Assembly: GCA_017311185.1 (NCBI GenBank)
Contig: JAESUZ010003171.1
Coordinates: 1,240,001 to 1,304,000 of the forward strand
Direction: 5' to 3'
Source: Proteles cristata cristata
Lineage: Eukaryota; Chordata; Mammalia; Carnivora; Hyaenidae
DNA length: 64,000 bases
Under the pieces are notes generated by a model that did not search any database, was not told where the DNA came from, and was given only the letters and a program-made list of their open reading frames with translations. Positions 35,161-46,232 of the stretch are shown one piece after another. Position numbers and translations under genes: made by a program. Every line of letters starts with the position of its first letter. Position 1 is the first letter of the stretch.

Positions 35161-35381
35161 GGGGCACCTGGATGGCTCGGTCGGTTAGGCATCTTATTTC
35201 AGCTCAGGTCATGATCTCATGGTTTGTGAGTTCGAGCCCCACGTTGGGCTCTGTGCTGACAACTCAGAGCCTGGAGCCTGCTTCCAAATCTGTGTCTCCT
35301 TCTCCTCTGCTCCTCCCTTGCCTGTGCTCTATCTCTCTCTATCTCAAAAAATAAATAAACATTAAGAAAATTTAAAAAAAC
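35161..35381 (+). mobile_element. Felid tRNA-derived SINE, sense, in the decayed L1
   Basis: GGGGCACCTGGATGGCTCGGTCGG head, B box GGTTCGAGCCC-like (AGTTCGAGCCC at 35,230), (CT)n, and AAAAAATAAATAAACATTAAG tail. Target-site duplication TGTAAATATTT at 35,150-35,160 and 35,382-35,392. It is only about 100 bp from the antisense SINE, so the two copies form an inverted pair. Confidence 0.93.
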
Positions 35382-36073
35382 TGTAAATATTTATGCACCC
35401 TATATGCATACAGGTAATAACATACAAAAAATAATCGGTAGCAATACAATAATAGAAGACTTTAACATTCCATTTACATTAATGGATATATCTAAACAGA
35501 AAATCAACAAGGAATCAATGGCTTTTAATGACACAATGAACCAGATGGAAATAACAGATATATTTACAACATTCCATCCTACAAAAGTAGAGTATACATT
35601 CTTTTCAAGTACACATGGAACTTTCTCCAGAACAGATCATGTTAGACCACAAAGCAAGTCTCAAAAAACAAAAACACTGAAGTCATACCACGCATTTTTT
35701 TCCAACCACAACACTATGAAACTAGAGAAATCAAGAAAAAATCTGGAAAGAGTATTAATACATGGAAGTTAAATAACATGCTACTAAACAATGAATGAGT
35801 CAACCAAGAAATGTAGAGGAAATAAAAATACATGGAGACAAATGAAAATGAAAACAAAAATGTTTAGGATGCAGCAAAAGCTGTTCTAAGAGGGAAGTTT
35901 AAAGCATTATAGGCCTACATCAAATGAAAAAATCAAATAAATAACCAAACCCTACACCTAACAGAACTACAAAAAAGAACAAACAAAACTCAAAACCAGT
36001 AGAAGGTGAGAAATAAAGATTAGAGCAGAAGTAAAGATAATAAAAAATAAAGATAATAAAATCTTATTTAAAA

Positions 36074-36322
36074 TATGTTTTTAAATAAGATACAACATAT
36101 AATGGAACCAGAAGCTAGTTCTTTAAGAAGATCAACAAAAGTGATACACCTTTAGCTAGACAAATTAAGAGAAAGAGAGAGAGAAATCAAGCAAAATCTT
36201 AAATTAAAAAAGGGATAATAGCAAGCTACAGAAATACAAAGAACTGTAAGAGAATATAAGGAAAAATTTATACCAAAATACTGGACAACCTAGAAGAAAT
36301 GGATAAATTCCTAGAAACAAAT
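36074..36322 (+). repeat. 249-bp duplicated L1 segment, copy 1
   Basis: Lies at its natural place in ORF2. By eye I find no mismatch to copy 2 (37,250-37,498, exact offset 1,176 bases). It begins inside the loop of a 13-bp inverted repeat: ATCTTATTTAAAA at 36,061-36,073 and its complement at 36,079-36,091. Confidence 0.9.
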
Positions 36323-37249
36323 AACCTTTCAAAACTGAATCAGGAAGAAATAGAAAATGTGAACCAATCAATTACCAGGAATGAAACTGAAACAGTAATC
36401 AAAAAACCTCCCAGTAAACAAGAATCCAGTACCAGATGGCTTCATAGGTGAATTCTACTGAATACTTCAAGAAGAGCTGATACCTATTCTTTTCAAACTA
36501 TTAAAGAAATTAGGAGAGAAAGGAAAGCTTCCAAATTCATTCTATGAGGCCAACATTACACTGATACCAAAACCAGATAAAGACACCACAAAAAAAGAGA
36601 AAGGCCAATATTTCTGATGAATATAGATGCAAACACCCTCAACAAAATATTAGCAAAGTGCATCCACCAATACTTTTAAAAAATCATTCACCACAATCAA
36701 GTGGGATTAATTCCTGGGATGCAAGGGTGATTCAATATTCTCAAATCAATCAAGATGACACATGAAAAGAGACAGGATAAAAACCAATGATCATTTCAAC
36801 AGATGCAGCAAAATCGTTTGACAGACTACAACACCCACTCATGACAAAAACTCTCAACAAAGTAGGTTGATGTCTGCTATTACCACCTTTATTCAACATA
36901 GTACTGGAAGTCCTAGCCACAGCAATCGGACTAGAAAAAGAAATAAAAGTAATACAAATTCATAAGGAAAAAAGTCAAACTGTCACTGCTTGCAGATAAC
37001 ATGATACTATACACAGAAATTCTGAAGACTCCACCAAAAAAATTGGAACCAATAATTGATTTTAGTAATGCCATAGCATACAAAATCAATATATAAAAAT
37101 CTGTTGCATTTCTACATATTACTAATGAGGAAGAAGAAAGAGAAATTAAGAAAACAACCCCATTTACAATTGCACCAGAAATAATAAAATACCTAGGAAT
37201 AAACTCAGCCTAAGAGGTAAAAGACCTGTATTCTGAAATTTTTAAAACT

Positions 37250-37498
37250 TATGTTTTTAAATAAGATACAACATATAATGGAACCAGAAGCTAGTTCTTT
37301 AAGAAGATCAACAAAAGTGATACACCTTTAGCTAGACAAATTAAGAGAAAGAGAGAGAGAAATCAAGCAAAATCTTAAATTAAAAAAGGGATAATAGCAA
37401 GCTACAGAAATACAAAGAACTGTAAGAGAATATAAGGAAAAATTTATACCAAAATACTGGACAACCTAGAAGAAATGGATAAATTCCTAGAAACAAAT
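37250..37498 (+). repeat. 249-bp duplicated L1 segment, copy 2 (displaced)
   Basis: Identical to 36,074-36,322 but inserted between CTGAAATTTTTAAAACT and TTAAAAAGATAGAAATTTAAAAG, that is, downstream of the reverse transcriptase part where it does not belong in L1 order. L1 sequence proper resumes at about 37,515 (ATACAAATAAAGAAATG). Confidence 0.9.
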
Positions 37499-37593
37499 TT
37501 AAAAAGATAGAAATTTAAAAGATACAAATAAAGAAATGAATTCCTTGCTCATGGATTGACATAAAAAATATTTTTAAAATATCCATATATTCG

Positions 37594-37850
37594 TGGGCCA
37601 CCTGGGTGGCTCAGTTGGTTAAGTGTTCAACTTAGGCTCAGGTCATAATCTCACAGTTCATGGGTTCCAGCCCCCCTCATTGGGCTCTGTGCTAACAGTG
37701 CAGAGCCTGGAACCTGCTTCAGATTCTGTGTCTCCCTCTCTCTTTGTCCCTCCCCTACTCATGCTCTGTCTCTCAAAAATAAACATTAAAAATTTTTAAT
37801 TAAAAATTTTATTTTTATTAAAATTTAATTTTTTATTTAAAAAAATTTAA
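37594..37850 (+). mobile_element. Felid tRNA-derived SINE, sense, with long AT-rich tail
   Basis: GGGCCACCTGGGTGGCTCAGTTGG head, TCTGTGTCTCCCTCTCTC body and CAAAAATAAACATTAAAAATT tail, followed by about 60 bases of A/T with self-complementary runs (AAAAATTTTTAATTAAAAATTTT). It interrupts the decayed L1. The B box has decayed (GGTTCCAGCCC). Flanks are only loosely similar (around TCCATA). Confidence 0.88.
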
Positions 37851-39242
37851 ATCCATACTATCCAAAGCTATCTACAGATTTAATGTCATCCCTATAAAAA
37901 TATGAAGAGCATTTTTCACAGAACTATAACAACAATCTTAAATTTGTTTGGAACCACACAAGACCTCAAATACTCAAAGAAATCTTGACAGGGAAGAATT
38001 AAACCGAAGGTATGACAATCCCACATTTCAAAATATATTACAAAGCTGTAGTAATCCAAATAGTATGGTATTGGCACAAAAACAGATACACAGATCCATG
38101 GAACAGAATACAGAGTGCAGAAATAAACCGATGATGATATGGTCAATTAATCTTTGACAAAGGAGGCAAGAATATACAATGGGAAAAAGACAGTCTCTTT
38201 AACAAACGGTCTTGGGGAACTGGACAGCTATATGCAAAAGAATGAAACTGGACTATTTTCTTACACCATACACAAAAATAAACTCAAAGTCAAAGGATTA
38301 AAGACCTAAATGTGACACCCTAAGGGGGCACAGACCATAAAATCTATGTTACTGGCCAGAGTAACATTTTTCTAGATAGGTCTCCTGAGTCAAGGGAAAT
38401 AAAAATAAAAAATAAACTATTGACACTACATCAAAATGAAAAGCTTCTGAACACAACAGGTAACAATCAATAAATCTGAAAGACAACCTATAAGTAGGAG
38501 AAAATATTTGCAAATGACATATCCAACATAAGATTAGTATCCAAAATAAAAACTTCTACAACACCAAAGAAACCCCCAAATAATCCAATTAAAAATGAGC
38601 AGAAGACATAAACAGGCATTTCTCCAAAGAAGACATACAGGTGACCAAAGAAACATGAAAAGATATTCAACACTGCTTATCATCAGGGAAATGCAAATCA
38701 AAATTATAATGAGGTATCACCTCATACCAGTGAGAAGGACTAAAATAAAAAACACAAGAAACCAACCAGCACTGGTGAGGATGTAAAGGGAAAGGAACAT
38801 TTGTGCACTGTTCTGGGAATGCAAAGGGGTGCAGTCGCTGTGGAAAACAGTTTGGAGGTTTCTCAAAATATTAAAAATAGGATTATCATATGATCCCGTA
38901 ATTCCACTAGTGGGTATTTACCCAAAAAATATGAAAACACGAATTCAAAAAGATATATACAGCCCAATATTTATTGCAGCATTATTTATAATAGCCAAAT
39001 TATGGAAGCAACCCAAGTGTCCATCAATAGATGAGTAGATAAATAAGTAGTAGTATATACAAAAATAATGGAATTATTAACAGATCCATAGAAAAGAATG
39101 AAATCTTGCCATTTACAACAACATGGATGGATCTAAAGGGTATAATGCTAAATCAAGTAAGTCAGTCAGAAAAAGACAAACACTGTATGATTTCACTCAT
39201 ATGTGCAATTTAAGAAACATCACAAATGAATAAAGAAAAGAG

Positions 39243-39477
39243 GGGCGCCTGGGTGGCTTAGTCAGTTAAACGTCCGACTTTCGCTTAGGTCATGATCTCG
39301 CGGTTCGTGGGTTCGAGCCCCACGTCAGGCTCTGTGCTGACTGCCAGCTCAGAGCCTGGAGCCTGTTTCAGTCTGTGACTCCCTCTCTCTCTGACCCTCC
39401 CCTGCTCACGCTGTCTCTCTATCTCTCCTAGAAATAAATAAAAATAAATAAACAAAAAAATTAAAAAAAAAAAAGAC
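39243..39477 (+). mobile_element. Young felid SINE (SINEC_Fc type), in the L1 3'UTR
   Basis: Full-length head GGGGCGCCTGGGTGGCTTAGTCAG, intact B box GGTTCGAGCCC, diagnostic GACTTTCGCTTAGG, and A-rich tail. Short duplication AGAAAAGAG at 39,234-39,242 and 39,478-39,486. The 125-codon minus frame at 39,285-39,662 is its shadow. Confidence 0.93.
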
Positions 39478-39699
39478 AGAAAAGAGACAAAAACCCAACT
39501 CGTCACTACATAGGACTGGTAGTTACCAGAGGGGAGATGGATGGAGCAATAGGTGAAGGGGATAAAGAGTGCACTCATCATGATGGGCGCCATAATGTAT
39601 ACAATTGTTGAATCACTATCTTGTACACCTGAAACTAATATAACAATGTATGTGAATTGCACTGGAATTAAAAAAATATGGCTGTTAACATGTAATCAG

Positions 39700-40192
39700 A
39701 ATGACGACTATGCTGCTTAAGAAAAGAGTTTTAGGGTTTTGTGATGTGTTGACATGAAAAGGTGAAACTACATTTCCCAGAATCTTCAAGAGATTCTCAG
39801 AAGAGGGTAGACAGGAGAGGGCAATCATTTTATAGCATACGTACACTTTTACTACATGATGATTCACCTCTGATGCAAAGCAGCCTCAGGAAGAGGTGTG
39901 TTTAGGCTTATGACAAGGATTCTAATCTCTGCAGGATACCCTCATCACAAAAGTCACAGGCAACAAAAACAGAACAAGGTTTCAGTTCATTCTAGTGAGA
40001 ATCTAGGTCATGCTTGTAAGGTTTAAGCTGGTATCTATGGGATTCCAGCCTCTTTGTGATCCTCCCTTCCTGACTGCCTGCCCTGTGGACTTTAAGATCT
40101 AGATCAGATATAGGGACAGCCTTACAAATTCCTGTAATAAATCCATAGATCAATGATAAGTAGATGATAGATAGAGAGATAGAGAGATAGAG

Positions 40193-40236
<44 letters not shown>

Positions 40237-40300
40237 GATAGATCTAATCTGGTTCTATTGATCTCGTTAAACCTTGGCTGACACAGAAGCCATCTTCAGA
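39700..40300 (+). repeat. LTR-like ancient repeat containing a GATA microsatellite
   Basis: ACTACATTTCCCAGAATC, GGGATTCCAGCCTCTTTGTG, CCTGCCCTGTGGACTTTAAG and AATTCCTGTAATAAATCC, then the GATA run, then AATCTGGTTCTATTGATC. The order mirrors, on the other strand, the repeat at 63,112-63,505. It has an AATAAA-type signal and no coding potential. LTR origin is likely but the family is unassigned. Confidence 0.45.
40163..40243 (+). repeat. (GATA)n microsatellite
   Basis: Interrupted GATAGAGAGATAG units followed by about eleven uninterrupted ATAG units to 40,236, then ATGATAGATC. Confidence 0.95.
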
Positions 40301-40444
40301 ATTTCATGCTCATGAGAACTATATATGGAACCTGGTGCTGGTTCTCTTTTGACACACTCAAATGAGAACGTGCTATCAGAGAGAGAGGAAAAAAAACTAT
40401 TAGAATTATACCTCCCTGGTTGACACTGAATTTCTACTTTCCTG

Positions 40445-41595
40445 ATGAACTGAAGTCAGTTCTGGATTCAAGCCTTGGTTCTGCAATTGTGTTAATCTGT
40501 GTAATTTCGGAATCCAAGCCACTTAATTTTTTTTTCTTAAATAGGTTATTGTCAAGTTGGTTTCCACATAACACCCAGTGCTCATCCCAGCAAGTGCCCT
40601 CCTCCATGCCCATCACCCCACTCCCCCTCTCCCCTACCTCCATCAGCCCTCAGTTTGTTGTCAGCATTCAAGAGTCTCTCATGGTTTGCCTCCCACCCTC
40701 TCCCCAACTATTTTTCCCCTTCTTCTCCCCCATGGTCCTCCATTAAGCTCCTGCTAATACACCTATATGTGCAAACATACAGTATCTGTCCTTCTCTGCC
40801 TGACATTTCACTCAGCATAACACCCTCAAGGTCCATCCATGTTGCTACACATGGCCAGATTTCATTCTTTCTCATTGCCATGTAGTATTCCATTGTGTAG
40901 ATAAACCACATCTTTTTGATCCATTCTTCAGCCGATGGACACTTAGGCTCTTTCCATGATTTGGCTATTGTTGAGAGTGCTGCTATGAACATTGGGGTCC
41001 ATGTGCCCCTATGCATCAGCACTCCTGTATCTCTTGGGTAAATTCCAGGCAGTGCTATTGCTGGGTCATAAAGGAGTTCTACTGTTTTTTGTTGTTGTTG
41101 TTGTTTTTTAAGGAACCTCCACACTGTTTTCCAGAGGGGCTGCACCAGTTTACATTCCCAACAGTGTACGAGGGTGCCCGTTTCTCCACATCCTCACCAG
41201 CATCCATAGTCTCCTGATTTGTTCATTTTAGCCACTCTGACCGGTGTGAGGTCATATCTCAGTGTGGTTTTGATTTGTATTTCCCTGATGATGAGGAACG
41301 CTGAGTATCATTTCATGTGTCTGTTGGCCATCTGGATGTCCTCTTTGGAGAAGTGTCTGTTCATATCTTCTGCCCATTTCTTCACTGGATTATGTGTTTT
41401 TTGGGTGTGGAGTTCGGTGAGTTCCTTACAGATTTTGGATACTAGCCCTTTATCTGATATGTCATTTCAAGCTACTTAATTTCTAATGCTCAATTTTCTC
41501 ATCAGTAGAGGTAATAATCTTCTGTCTTAGAGAGTAAATAAGAAGATTAGTGCCACAATATATATATAAAGTTCCAAGTGCAGTGCCAAGGATAG
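40445..41595 (+). mobile_element. MIR SINE fossil split by a young L1
   Basis: The MIR 5' part lies at 40,445-40,529 (CAGTTCTGGATTCAAGCCTTGG, TTCGGAATCCAAGCCACTTAATTT). The 3' part lies at 41,483-41,595 (CTCAATTTTCTCATCAGTAGAGGTAATAATC, GTTCCAAGTGCAGTGCCAAGG). The two join across the L1 insertion. Confidence 0.7.
40530..41467 (-). mobile_element. Young LINE-1, 5'-truncated (about 0.94 kb), antisense
   Basis: Plus strand reads as antisense poly(A) (TTTTTTTCTTAAATAGG), then antisense 3'UTR (GTTTCCACATAACACCCAG) and ORF2 C-terminus, matching the full-length L1 at 55,900-56,800 in order. Target-site duplication CAAGCCACTTAATTT (40,515-40,529) and CAAGCTACTTAATTT (41,468-41,482). A minus-strand frame of 145 codons (40,708-41,145) covers the end of ORF2 and runs into 3'UTR. 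Within it a (CAA)n run adds glutamines after the RFLK segment. The copy lacks endonuclease and reverse transcriptase domains, so it is dead on arrival. Confidence 0.92.
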
Positions 41596-42304
41596 AAGGA
41601 ATTTCTTGACCATCCTTTCCCATCTTTCAAGTCCTATCTATTGCTCTATTCACTGACGAAAGCCAACTCCGACAAACTAGACTTTATCAGTCTCCTTTCT
41701 CTTTTGCTTCTATCCCACTGCACTAGCAATGTTAACATCTTCATATTGCATATGCTATCAGCTATCAGCTAGACTTTATGCTTTCATATCAGGAAGTGTT
41801 ATGCCTCCATATTAATAAAAAATAATTGCATTTTCTGAGCACTTCACCTCTCACCATATACTAAAACATATTTATTCATTGGCTCCTCACAGTGAGCACC
41901 ATTAACACTCATGGGTACAATAAAATGGCCACAGTCTGTAATCAAGCTGCACTTTCAAAAGCATTCATTTTATTCTACTGCAGGAGCAATGTAAATGGCT
42001 ATGAACAAGGTAAAGCTACTAACAGGTGGGCTGATTTTTAAATAAGAAATGCAGGTAATTCAGTCAATACCTAACTTGATGCACAGAAAATAGCATTCAT
42101 CCAGATTTGGGAAGGAAACAAATAATAAAAGGGTGTGGTAAAGAACACATAGTAGAAGGATATTGCTGACTTGTCACCTGACCTGTGCCTGTTATAAGAA
42201 AAATTCTAGAAAGTACAGAGTGGAGTGTTGTCTTCTAATTCCTTTATCATCAATATAGATTCTACCTGCTATACCAGTATCTGTTATCAACTACTGAAAT
42301 CAGC
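41596..42304. other. Unassigned DNA
   Basis: No gene or secure repeat. AGCTATCAGCTATCAGCTAG at 41,755 is a tiny tandem repeat. Confidence 0.4.
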
Positions 42305-44092
42305 CTGGACTTTTTAAATTTAAATTTTAGTAAGTTAGCATACAGTGCAATATTGGTTTCAGGAGAATAATTCAGTGATTCATCACTTACATACAACACC
42401 CAGAGCTCAGTACAACAAGTGTTCTCCTTTGTACCCATCACTTATCTAGCCTATCTCCCACCTACCTCCCTCTGTCAACCCATAGTTTGTTCTCAGTCCT
42501 TAAGAGTCTCTTATGGTTTGTTTCCTTCTCTCCCCATATATTAATCTGTTTTTTCCCTTAAATTCCACATATGAGTGACATCATACGGTCTTTGTCTTTC
42601 TCTGATTGACTTATTTTGCTTAGCAGAATACATTTTAGCTCTATCCACAACATTGCAAATGGCAAGATTTCATTCTTTTTGATGGCTGAGTAATATTCCA
42701 TTGTATGCATGTATGTGTGTGTATATATCTTCTTTATCCATTTATCAATTGAAGAACATTTGGGTTCTCTCCATAGTTTGGCTATTATTGACAGTTTTGA
42801 TATAAATGTTGGTGTTCATGTACCTCTTTGAATCTGCGTTTTTGTATCTTTTGGGTAAATACCTAATAGTATAATTGCTGGATCACAGGGTACTTCTATT
42901 TTTAGTTTCTTGAGTAATCTTCGTACTGTTCTCCAGTTTGCCTTCCTATCAACAATGCAAAAGGGATCCCTTTTCTCACATCCTCACCAATACCTGTCAT
43001 TTCTTGTGTTGTTAATTTTAGCCATTCTGACAGGTGTGAGATGTTATCTCATCATGGTTTTGATTTGTATTTCCCTGATTGTGAGAGATATTTTCATGTG
43101 TCTGTTAGCTATCTGGATGTCTTCCTTGGAAAAGTGTTTATTCAAGTCTTCTGCCCATTTCATAACTGAATTATTTGGGGTTTTTTTTGAGTTAGATAAG
43201 TTCTATGGATTTTGGATAACCCTTTATCTGATATGTCCTTTGTAAACATCTTCTCCCATTCTCTAGGCTGCCTTTCAGTTTTGCTCATTGTTTCCTTCTC
43301 TGTGCAGAAGCTCTATATCAGATGAAGTCCCAATAGTTCATGTTTGTTTCTGTTTCCCTTGTCTTCAGTGATATATCTAGTAAGAAGTTGCTCTCGCAGA
43401 GGTCAAAGAGGTTTCTGCTTATGTTCTCCTATAGGATTTTGATGGTTTCCTGTCTCACATTTAGGACATGTACCCATTTTGAATTTACTTTACTGTATGG
43501 TATAAGAAAGTGGTCCAAATTCATTCTTGTGCATGTCATGTTGCAGTTTTCCCAATACCATTTGTTGAAGAGACTGTATTTTTCCCATTGGATATTCTTT
43601 CCCACTTTGTTAAAAATGGGTTGACCACATAGTTGTGGGTCCATTTCTGGATCAGTGGAACAGAAGACCAAGTGTCTGTTTTTGTGCCACTATCATATTG
43701 TCTTGATGACCACTCCTTTGTAATATATATAGCTTAAAATCCAAAATCATGATGCCTTCAGTTCTGTTTTTCTTTTTCAGAATTGCTTTGTCTATTCAGG
43801 GTCCTTTGCGGTTCCATACGAATTTTAGAATTTTTTGTCTTAGTTCTATGAAAAATTCTGGTAGTATTTTGATAGAGATTGCATCAGAAGTGTATATTGC
43901 TTTGGTAGTATAGATATTTTAACAGTTTGTTCTTCCAATCCATGAGCATGGAATGCTTTTGCATTTTTTTGTGTCCTTTTCCATTTCTTTCATAAGTATT
44001 CTATAGGTTTCAGAGTATAGACATTTTACTTCTTTAGATTTATTACTAGGTATCTTATTGGTTTTGGTGCAATTGCAAATGGAGAATAGACT
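42305..44092 (-). mobile_element. Older LINE-1, 5'-truncated (about 1.8 kb), antisense
   Basis: Antisense 3'UTR from about 42,320 (GTTAGCATACAGTGCAATATTGG, CAACACCCAGAGCTCAG), then ORF2 C-terminus (CCATTCTGACAGGTGTGAGATG at 43,022) up to the ORF2 segment before the RT thumb (43,780-44,090). It has the same gene order as the copy at 40,530 but belongs to a more diverged family; frames such as 42,910-43,245 and 43,340-43,671 are shadows. Confidence 0.85.
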
Positions 44093-44692
44093 TTTAATAA
44101 AAACAATATCATTTCAAGGCAGAGATGCCACCTTTTTTTTTTGAGGAATAGGCTTCTTTAAAAAGCCCAAAATGTAAAGACTTCTTGTGAGTTTTAATAT
44201 GCATTCTATTTAAACAAATAATATGAATTACATAGTTCTTTTAAAATCATTTGTATTTTAGTAATCACAAATTTATTTATGTGGATGTGCAGAGAACTTT
44301 TTTTTTCCATCTAAGGAAACTGCCATAAGATATTGATTTACAGACTCCTTGCTAAATTTTCCATTTCCTTCTGGGGTCCTCAGCACCCTCACTGGAAACC
44401 AGTGCTCCAAGGCAAATTACCCTGACCTGAGGTGACTAAAAGGGAATGACTGGAAATACATTTTTTAAGCCACTTAGAAGTGTTCACATTAAAGGCCACT
44501 GAAAATGGATTAACCCTGGGTTTGAAAGAATTGTTTGTCAGGGATCAATAATTGGTTTTAAGACTAAAACATAGAATGGGGCTAGATGGGCAATTCTTTC
44601 TGCATGTAGGTGTAAAGCGTAACATAACAGAGATTTGTACTAAGTGGAAATCCTATTTTACTGCTACAAATATCAGTGAAAGAGGAAATTTA
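44093..44692. other. Unassigned DNA
   Basis: T-run at 44,131-44,141; otherwise nothing recognised. Confidence 0.4.
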
Positions 44693-44693
44693 G

Positions 44694-45000
44694 GAGTGCC
44701 TGGGTGGCTCAGTTGGTTAAGTGTCTGACTTTGGCTCAGGTCATGATCTCACAGTTCGTGGGTTCGAGCCCCACATTGGGCTCTGTGTTGACAGCCAGCT
44801 CAGAGCCTGGAGCCTGTTTCAGAGTCTGTGTCTCCCTCTCTCTCTGACCCTCCCCTGCTCATGCTGTCTCTCTCTCTCTCACTCAGAAATAAATAATTAT
44901 TTATTTATAATTATATATAAATTATATAATAAAATATAAATTTATAAATAATTTAATAATTAGTTATTAAATAAATAAAAATTTTTAAAAAAAATTTTTA
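44694..45000 (+). mobile_element. Felid tRNA-derived SINE, sense, with expanded AT-rich tail
   Basis: GGAGTGCCTGGGTGGCTCAGTTGG head, B box GGTTCGAGCCC (44,761-44,771), (CT)n, and AAATAAATAATTATTTATTTATAATT leading to about 110 bases of pure A/T with self-complementary runs. The 72-codon frame at 44,721-44,939 is its translation. Confidence 0.9.
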
Positions 45001-46185
45001 ATGAAATTGAGTGAGATTCTCATGTTTCAACTGACTAAATGTCTTTCGGTGTTAAAGATAAACTGATAAAAAATATTCAGAGGTTTCAGGAATAGATAAA
45101 ATGTGGACAGCTAAATTCAGTGTGAGAAGTATCACATAAGACAATTGGAGAAATTACCAAAATTTGCTTTAAGGAATGGTGGTTCTTAAACATCAGATAT
45201 GTCTCTTCACAAGAGCCTGGGAGTTTCTGCAGAGCATTTCCTAAAATCCATTAGTCTTACAGATAGCTCTAGGAAAGATGGTTGATTAAAGTTTGGGCAC
45301 TGTCATAAAAAAGGGCCAGGAGTCAAAGCAGAAAATAGACACCTGCCCAATCTAAAGTGTCTGAGCATTCACACCTACATGCTGTTGATGTTTTTCTTCA
45401 CTACATTCAAGAACTAAAAATTCTAAAACCAGATCAGGTCAGATAAAGAATCCTAAAAGTTTCAATTAGGCAGGAAAAATTAACATATGCTAGCCCCTTC
45501 CCTCACTGGCATAGTATATTCCCATGGCTTCGCTATCATAATTGGTAGTAATACATGTGAAATGAAGATCCAACCAAGGATGCACTTATCTAATGGTGCC
45601 TAAACCCCCTGAAAAACTGATTTGCATTTGGGCATTCCTATTTAACATACAGGATTGGTTTTTATCCCCTGAAGAAGATTAGACTTTCCACTAAACCTCA
45701 AATACAGAAGGTAGGTCTCAATTCTCTCTCAGAAAAAGAACTGCATTGGGAAGATTATTTATAATTCCCCTGAGTCTTAACTTTCTCTTTGACAAACACC
45801 CTTCATTAAGCCTTTGTTTCCATGGAAAGTACATTGTGTCTCATGGCAGACAGAGAACAAGGCCGATTCAGATATAGGAAACAATTTGTATTCAAATTTC
45901 CATTGAATATAATCAAGAGGGCTTGTTTCACATTTCAAAGTAATGATTCTAAACCAACTATAAGATATCTGGAGTATCTCCTTAAACCTACTCAAGACAT
46001 GTGTGGTTTTGGGAGAGCTCATTAGATTACCCGAACTGACCTCTCAACTTTCTCAGTGAGTACTCAAGCATAACTCAATATTAGTTCTTTTTAATGGCTG
46101 TTATTCTCTGGCCCCAGATACTCACTGAGAATGTGATACTGTATATTAGTGGCAAGTCTGGCTATTCAAATCTCACACTATGGCA
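45001..46185. other. Unassigned DNA
   Basis: Frames on both strands at 45,777-46,025 overlap and have no family motif. No repeat identified. Confidence 0.4.
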
Positions 46186-46232
46186 ATATATATATTATAT
46201 ATATATTATATATATATATATATTATATATAC
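46186..46232. repeat. (TA)n microsatellite
   Basis: Alternating TATATA with interspersed TATTA units. Confidence 0.95.

Larger units (their letters stand above)
34495..39676 (+). mobile_element. Long decayed LINE-1 (ORF2 and 3'UTR), with four SINEs inserted
   Basis: Starts near the ORF1-ORF2 junction (GCAAACCATGAGGGAAGAG) and runs through the ORF2 endonuclease region, the reverse transcriptase region, the C-terminus and the 3'UTR (TTGTACACCTGAAACTAATATAACA at 39,622). Remnant frames are 35,404-35,772 (endonuclease part, keeping EDFN and a decayed catalytic SNHN) and 38,829-39,038 (C-terminus, IYSPIFIAALFIIAKLWKQP). Frameshifts, stops and a palm-region deletion at about 36,867 make it dead. 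SINEs sit at 34,838, 35,161, 37,594 and 39,243. A 249-bp piece is duplicated (36,074 and 37,250). Confidence 0.88.

Noticed and set aside
37785..37850. A/T palindromes as a replication origin or attachment site
   Set aside because: They are the degenerate tail of a SINE; similar A/T runs follow the SINE at 44,694.
40163..40243. Regularly spaced repeats as a CRISPR array
   Set aside because: It is a plain tetranucleotide microsatellite in a mammalian genome; no spacers and no cas genes.
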